From positions 11,063,558 to 11,127,557 of the forward strand of contig NC_046634.1 of the NCBI RefSeq assembly GCF_900324485.2: a DNA stretch of 64,000 bases, written 5' to 3'. Positions 57,891 through 64,000 of the stretch are shown here, piece after piece; position 1 is the first letter of the stretch; each line of letters begins with the position of its first letter. This DNA is from Mastacembelus armatus. Lineage: Eukaryota > Chordata > Actinopteri > Synbranchiformes > Mastacembelidae. The translations under genes were made by a program, and so were the position numbers. The notes under the pieces were generated by a model. That model was given only the letters and a program-made list of their open reading frames with translations, ran no database searches and was not told the origin of the DNA.

Positions 57891-58204
57891 GACATCACCA
57901 ATGACAGGACAGGTGAGCGCGTTCGGGCCAATCGGCGGCGGCACCTGCGACCGCAACCAGGTGCCGGAGCATGGGTTCAGCGGCTGCTGTTGATGTGTGT
58001 CCGGTGTGTTGGAGTCTTGTTCGGAGCAGCGTGCACGGTAAGTGAAGCGTCCTTAACTTTTTCCTGCGTGTTCGGGTTCGTTCGGGCCCTAATGAGCTGC
58101 AGGAAACTCTGCGTCGTCTTCTGTTCCTCAGTGAGGCGGGGTTGATGGCGCTGACGGCAGCGGGGGCTCCGTTGACGGCAGAGACCACCTGAGGGTTTCT
58201 GCAG
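57890..58204 (+). promoter_or_regulatory. CpG-rich 5' region of the SHROOM gene
   Basis: A GC- and CpG-rich block with a CCAAT box (GCCAATCGGCGG, about 57928) sits just before the first PDZ exon. ATGs at 57888 and 57972 each lead to a GT donor. Only the first gives phase 0, which fits the next exon, so the true start remains open. Confidence 0.45.
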
Positions 58205-61200
58205 GGAGGCTGGTGGTGGCGGGCGGAGGAGGATGGAGAGCTGGTGGAGGTGCTGCTCCGAGGCAAAGCGCCCTGGGGCGTCACCCTGAGAGGAGGAAGT
58301 GAGCACAGGGAGCCTCTCATCATCACAAAGGTGACGGATGTTTCTGACATGTCTGAAGGACTAAAAATACTCACCAGCAGTGGGAGACTGCAGACTGAAC
58401 CACTGCAGCTTCTCCACCTGCTGGCCTCAGGTTACAGGTGGTGCAGGTTTTCATTCTCAATGCGGGCTTCAGGTTTCCACCACCACGGCTGAAAGATCCA
58501 CTTTAACGCAGGTGTGAGAAGAAATGGAAATTGTTAGTTCCTAATGTTTCAGCTGACACATCTGGACACCTCTGGCTGTTGTTGGCGTGCTCAGTCAGAT
58601 ATTTGGTCATTAGAGGAAAGTCTTTTTGAACAGCGTGGTCACAGTGTTTGTGTGCTCTGCTGGGCGACTTCTCATTTTGCAGAGACCTGTGACGGGAGAC
58701 CGGTCCATCTCTAATGCATGAGCAGCAGTCAGAGAAAGGTCAGCAGCCCCGGTGACCCCTGGCTCTGCACTGTCCCTGTGTCGTGTGCAGGTGGAGCAGG
58801 GCGGCGGCGGTGCGGCTCCGGGCCGGGGATGAGATGCTGAGCGTGAACCGTGTCCCCCTGAGCGGCTCCCGTCAGGAGGCCTGCCTGGTGAAGAGCTCGC
58901 ACCGGAGCCTGACCCTGGTGGTCCGACAGTATGGCGAGGTCATTTCACTTTTTGCACCATCACACACACCCGCTGCTTCTTGTGCTGATGGAGAACCAGG
59001 TGTGTGTGTTCACACTGGCAGATGATTGTAGACGTTTTCTTTAAAAATGTACTTTATTAATTAAATGTGTTATTTATTGTTATCAATTCTCCTGGTTATT
59101 GATCGAAGGCTTTGTTTCTGAAATAATCTGTGTCCAGTCAGCAAATGTTCCCAAAGCAAATATCGTCGATCACTGGTCATTGAAATATTTGGAAGTTATA
59201 TTTCTGATCAGTAACTGGAGTGGTTTTTAAACTTCTGTCTTGGCTTTTTGCAGACAGCTGTTTGTGCTGCTGTCCGTCCCGTCACTGTGAAAACTCCTCC
59301 GGTTAAAGTCTTAAAGCTTGAATCCGATTAGTGTTTGCAAAGCCACAGGCCTGGGCTCAGTCCACAGGAGGGGGGCAGTTCCACCTGCCTGCTTCAGCCA
59401 GGGAGGCCCTGACAGTGAGAGTTTACAGGGCGAGCAGTGGCTTCATTTCCACAGTGGAAACACTCTGACTGGCTGAGAGGTGGTGGAGTCGCCCTCAGAG
59501 CCGCTGCAGCCCTGCTCCCCCGCCAGCAGGACGAGTGGTTCGCTCCGGGTTGCCTAGGTGCAGGCTCTATCAGCAGAGCTCATTGTTGTATGGGGATTTG
59601 GCTCAGAGTGGGCGCTCCTGTCATTTCCTTTCTCTGGACATGTTTGGTTTGTAGAAGATTTGGACTCACAGGTACTTCCTCCCCTCTTTTCTTCTATCAC
59701 TCTGCTCCTCTGATTCAATCAGCCCGTGGGATTAGATCAGGATGTGGAGACTGGGTCTGAGATAACATAAATGTTCAGGGGCAGGGACCTGGTTCCCAGT
59801 GGGTCGGCTGGCAAACCTCAGGATGTCGGGAGGATCCGTGTGCAGGTGGGAGAAGGAGATCCAGTTGAACTCCAGCTATGACTGATGTTTGAGTTTACAG
59901 GGCAGATGACGTGTAGTTCAGCCACAGCTGCAGATTTACTGCGTTGTTTTTTTTTGTCCCTGGTCTGATTCCAGGCTCTCAGGACTGGGGTCGCTGCTGT
60001 TGATAACAAACCTCAAACATTTTCCTTCTGCTTGTTCACGGCTGAACAGAAGAATCTGTGGCCCAGCTGTGACACAGGTTGATCATGTTCTTTGTAGAAA
60101 ACGTGCACAGTTGTAACGTGACACAGCTGACTGGACTCAGTACTGGCCTCAGAGAGAGAGTCTGGGTACAGATGTTCCAGCTGTCCTCTCTGGTTTGATT
60201 TTCTGCCACTGGGGCAGGCAGGGACGCGGCGATAAGCCCAGCTGTGATGACGCCGGCACTTCTATTGTGCTGTTGTGTTCAGAGCTCAGCGGGCCCCAGG
60301 CTGGTGAATCAGCAGGACGTGTCGGCGCTCGGGGGCCCGACAGGAGCCGGGGAGGGATTGATGGCGTTGGACAGAGTGAAACCCGACGGCTGACGGTAAC
60401 CCATCTGGGTCTCTGTGTGCAGGTTGGTTCTGAGGTTTGTCCGTGTAATGACAGTGAAGCCAGGACTCAAAAGTATGTTGGACCCGGGATGATTTTGGGT
60501 CAGAGCGGGATGTGAAAGGTGTGAAAGTCCTTCCCTGGAAGCTGCTTAGATTCTGCCTTTAGTTCAACTTCTGATGCTTTGAGATTGAAAAGGTCCAAAT
60601 CTGTTAAACCTCAGGGCCAATTCAGATTTTTCTGGTTGCTCTGAGCAGGATCAGCCGACTCCTGAGTCAGGTTGAGTTTAATAATATCATAAATCCTGAA
60701 AACAGTTCGGACGGGCTGGACTGAAGTGGCTAGACTCTTGAGAGGGTCTCACTTTTTTAAAACTGATGAGATTTTTGTTTCATGAGGGTTTTGACTGGAA
60801 ATACCCGAAACGTCAGAAACACGTCGGTGATCACAGTATTCATGGAAAAGTGTTTACTCTTATGTGTATGTCACATTTCACGCTTCACGCTGCTGCTTGT
60901 GACAAACTCTGAGCTGTTTCACTGATTACCCAGCAGCCCCGGCGGTTGTGCAGGCGCAGCCACTTGCAGCCCAAACACGAGATTAAAGCAAGGACGCAGA
61001 GCAGGACAATAACTCCTCCCCCAGGCCTGAAATCCCCCTTAGTAATCCCAGAGGAAATCTGTGTGTAGGAGGTGGAGGCAGCAGATTCCTCAGGCAGTGG
61101 GAGTTGAGGTCAGAGTTCACCACACACACACTAACAGGCAAACACACACACAGCTTCAGGTGGTTGGTCAGCTCCCTCGGTGTGTTGCTGTTCCAGTCCC

Positions 61201-64000
61201 GTGTCTAATGAAGACCTTTACCGTGTTGTGGCTGCTGTGAGTCATGGATCATGTTTTGTAACCGATCGTCTGTTGATTGATGTTAGGGGGGACTGATGAG
61301 TCCGTGTTCTATTGGGGTTTAGTCCTAATGTGGTTGTTCTGGATTTGTGCAGTTTTCTCCTGAAGTCACTGACACGGTGCAGTACGACTGCTGGTCGCAC
61401 TACAAACGTAAGTCGAACACCAAGAGCTGTTTGTTCTTACTGAGCTGAGTGTTTAATTAGTAGAAGCCCAGAGAGACAGAGCTGTGTGATCTGAGCAGTG
61501 ACCTCTGGTTACTGCAGCATAGACTGAGGCCTGGTTCTCCTCTGGTTGGTCCATGTGGACTGTGTCCTTCTGAGAGGGATGTCATGGCAGCAGGGACTCT
61601 GTCTGCGTTTGAAGAGAAATGAAAGTTGGTGTTTAAAGTTTAAAAAATGAGACTTCTTGTCCTGCTTCACAAAGAAGGAAACTGAGTTCTTCTTCTGTTG
61701 TTCTGTGGATGTTCCACCACCTCCTCTTCTGTTCTTCCTTCACCTGCTGCCAGACCTGAAATGGTTGATGTTGCGTCTTCGCGTGCGATGCCGTCAGAAC
61801 CCGAGCTTCACGTGGCGAGGAGCTTCCTCACCAAGATTTTGCGAAGCTCTATGAGGTACCGTCACCTGGCCACGCCCCCGTGTTTGCTGCTAGTTCCTGA
61901 TTGGTGTTTTCTGTCCAGTCTGTGCTTTGTGGTTTTTCATTAGCCCCTTGTGGTGATGGGTTAGCTGGGGGCCTCCTCACATGCTGTCAGTTGGTTTGTC
62001 ACACTGATGTTTGGCTCCTGCTGTGTTTTTTTTTTCCAACATGCTTTCAGGAGGAGCCACTTCAAAGGGTATGTGCAAGTTTATGGTCCAGCTGGACTGG
62101 ATCATACCAGAATACAGGATTTAATTGTTTAGACAAAAACTGAACAGGTTTGTTTCCTGTCTAGGAAGAATGGTCTGGGCTCACGGGCCCACTCCTGGCA
62201 CCCCTCCAGGTTGACAGAAGAGGAGTCCGAGCCTGGCAGAAGAGAGGCCCCACCGGAACCAGTCTGGCCTCCAGAACATAAGGCCAGGTGAGATTTAGGT
62301 TTTCTGTCAGCCTCTGTCTGTGTTAAACAGCAGAAAATAGGTTTTTCCCTCAGGCCTGATACGGTGGTGATGCTGGTCGCAGCCGGTGATTTTATTGGTG
62401 TGTACCATCGGCCTCCATTACGCCTCATCTCATGTTGTGGTGAAGAAGAACCATGTGGCTTTCTGCTGTGTTATTGGACAGCAATGGAGGTCTATGGTAC
62501 AGAACAATAAGCTAAACCAGGTTCTGGATTCAGTACACCACATTCATTGGCACTGCCTCTGGATGGGATCTGGCAGAATTATGACGTAGCATAACAATCG
62601 TTTTCAAGTGTTATAGTTTGTGACATCACATACCAGGTCCAAAGAGTCATCCAGTCAAGAGGACCAGATCCCCCAGGACCAGCTAACCAGCCAGCTCGGC
62701 CCAGTCATCAACATGGAGAAGCTGGAGCATCCCTGCCCTCCCTACCCACCGGTTCGTCTTTCCCCCGCCACATGCACCAGCAGTTCTGAGCCGCTCTTCA
62801 GGCCAGCGGCCAGAAGGGACCCTGGGTTCAGTTGTTTCTCTGGCACCTCCAGCCCTCCTGTTCATGACCTCAGCACATCTGCTAGGAGGGGCCCCAGCTC
62901 TGAACGCATTTTCTTTAAGGGCGTTCAGGGCAACAGGCCTCAACAGGATGAGCGGCCCAGGTACCTCCAGCCAACACTGGACAGCAGAAACTGGGAGGGG
63001 TCATGGGTGGAGGAACGGCCAGCCTCTCGAGTCTCTGTTGCAGGGCGACCCAGCATCAGCCCAGTGTGGCAGGTCCCAGAGAAGCAGTCCCAGTCTCCTC
63101 CTCCCCCACCAACTCCCCTCCACAGTGACGGCTTTGCTGCCATAAAGGTGTTCCCGTTCCCTGAAGGGCCTGGTGGTCCATCAAAGACTCATGGCAGATC
63201 AGTTGAAAAACTGACAGAAGTTAACCACAACATCTTCAGGTCCCACCAGGACAAAACCCCAGAAGCCAGACGTAGCTACACTCCCTTACCCACCAAAGAG
63301 TTCCTGGATCCCAATGTGGCAGCTGTCCCGAACCAGAACCAGCTGCACCCTAACAGACTCTTCTCCTTGTCCAGTAATGATGTCAGACAGCCTCCTTACA
63401 CCCACCTACCTGCCCACCAGAGGCAGTTCAGTGACGAAAGCCCCTTCTACCAGCAGACAAGGTCAGCGACTCCCAACAAGACCCAGAGTGTAGGAAGCTA
63501 CTATCGCAGCCTCCAGGATGTGCTCAGCCTCAAACAGGTACAGCACTCCACAAACCCAAACCTGGTGGGTGGGAGACACTGCAGCCTGGCAAGCAGGCGT
63601 TCAGTTCAGACCACAGAGCTCCAGTCCAGGCAGGGCAAAGTCGAGGGCCAGAGGGGGGAAACAGCGAAACACCACTGGATAAGCAGCGACGAGCCAGGCT
63701 TCCTAAGTTCCTTGAAGACAGATGTTAAGGTCAAGTACTCTCTACCTCAGTCCCACATGCCCTACTCTGAAAATAAGGAGCCACTTGACCCCTCCCATGT
63801 GGGGAGTGGTCTCCATTATGACCAGCAAACCTCTGAGCAGTCTGTTCGGAGCCACAGCCTAGAAGATGCTGTGAAGAGAGGTGAAGGACTCTCTAATGAT
63901 ATGAAAAGACACTTCCCGGCACATCCAAGTCATAATCGTAAGCTTGGTCTTTTAAGGCATCGAGACCCATGGGTGCCTCAAGAAGACCACCAAATATCCC
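58205..64000 (+). CDS. SHROOM-family actin-binding protein, 5' part (partial)
   Basis: Exons I support: 58205-58330 and 58791-58938 ([58 protein letters not shown]), possibly 61353-61407, then 61754-61856, an 18-nt microexon 62051-62068, 62165-62287 and a long exon from 62637, open to the window end (about 450 codons). SHROOM proteins bind F-actin through ASD1 and recruit Rho kinase through C-terminal ASD2 to drive apical constriction; ASD2 lies outside the window. The RAHSWHPSR motif matches the PHSWH motif after the PDZ in SHROOM2/3/4. [14 protein letters not shown] resembles the SDSFAATK block of SHROOM2. I cannot assign the paralogue. Exons 61754 to 64000 join in perfect phase, but two junctions further upstream do not (see findings). 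Confidence 0.75.

Noticed and set aside
57895-58374. 159-codon minus-strand frame
   Set aside because: CpG-rich strand opposite the SHROOM 5' region and PDZ exon; no domain, low-complexity serine/proline composition.

Overview
The window is vertebrate, almost certainly teleost fish. It has large genes with short exons, GT-AG introns, microsatellites, LINE remnants and the fish-type NLR architecture (FISNA-NACHT-LRR-PRY/SPRY). The left part keeps the order known from mammalian 13q34 (F7-F10-PROZ-PCID2), so this is the coagulation factor VII/X/protein Z locus. The species cannot be named from the sequence.

Layout. (1) 446-1804 (+): the last exons of PCID2. (2) 2531-23968 (-): five vitamin-K-dependent Gla/EGF/EGF/serine-protease genes in tandem on one strand: protein Z, factor X, a serine-less factor VII paralogue (F7i type), active factor VII, and a further factor VII-like protease. 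In each I could join all exons in phase, with standard signals apart from one GC-AG intron. The predicted lengths are 558, 497, 461, 447 and 428 aa. (3) 25210-31154 (+): SETDB2, 12 exons, 646 aa. (4) 31964-34130 (+): CREG1, 4 exons, 205 aa. (5) 35452-56968: three near-identical NLRC3-like NLR genes, two on the minus strand in tandem and one inverted on the plus strand, head to head with the second. (6) 58205-64000 (+): the 5' part of a SHROOM-family gene (PDZ domain and start of the long disordered region), running off the window.

How the genes relate. F7 and F10 encode the proteases of the extrinsic and common coagulation pathways. Protein Z and F7i are dead-protease paralogues expected to act as cofactor or competitor. 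The NLR block is a recent local expansion of an innate immune family, with visible signs of birth and death: a lost splice acceptor in copy 2, a frameshifted PRY/SPRY exon and an LRR deletion in copy 3, and mosaic similarity that suggests gene conversion.

The most unusual points are: an extra intron in the catalytic exon of F10 that carries a two-block 13-bp minisatellite; a glycosylation-site-rich insertion of about 115 residues in protein Z that replaces the active-serine region; a GC-AG intron in F7; the NLR inverted duplication with its unexplained promoter-like centre; and the mosaic history of the NLR copies. I found no RNA gene, CRISPR array or retroviral element.
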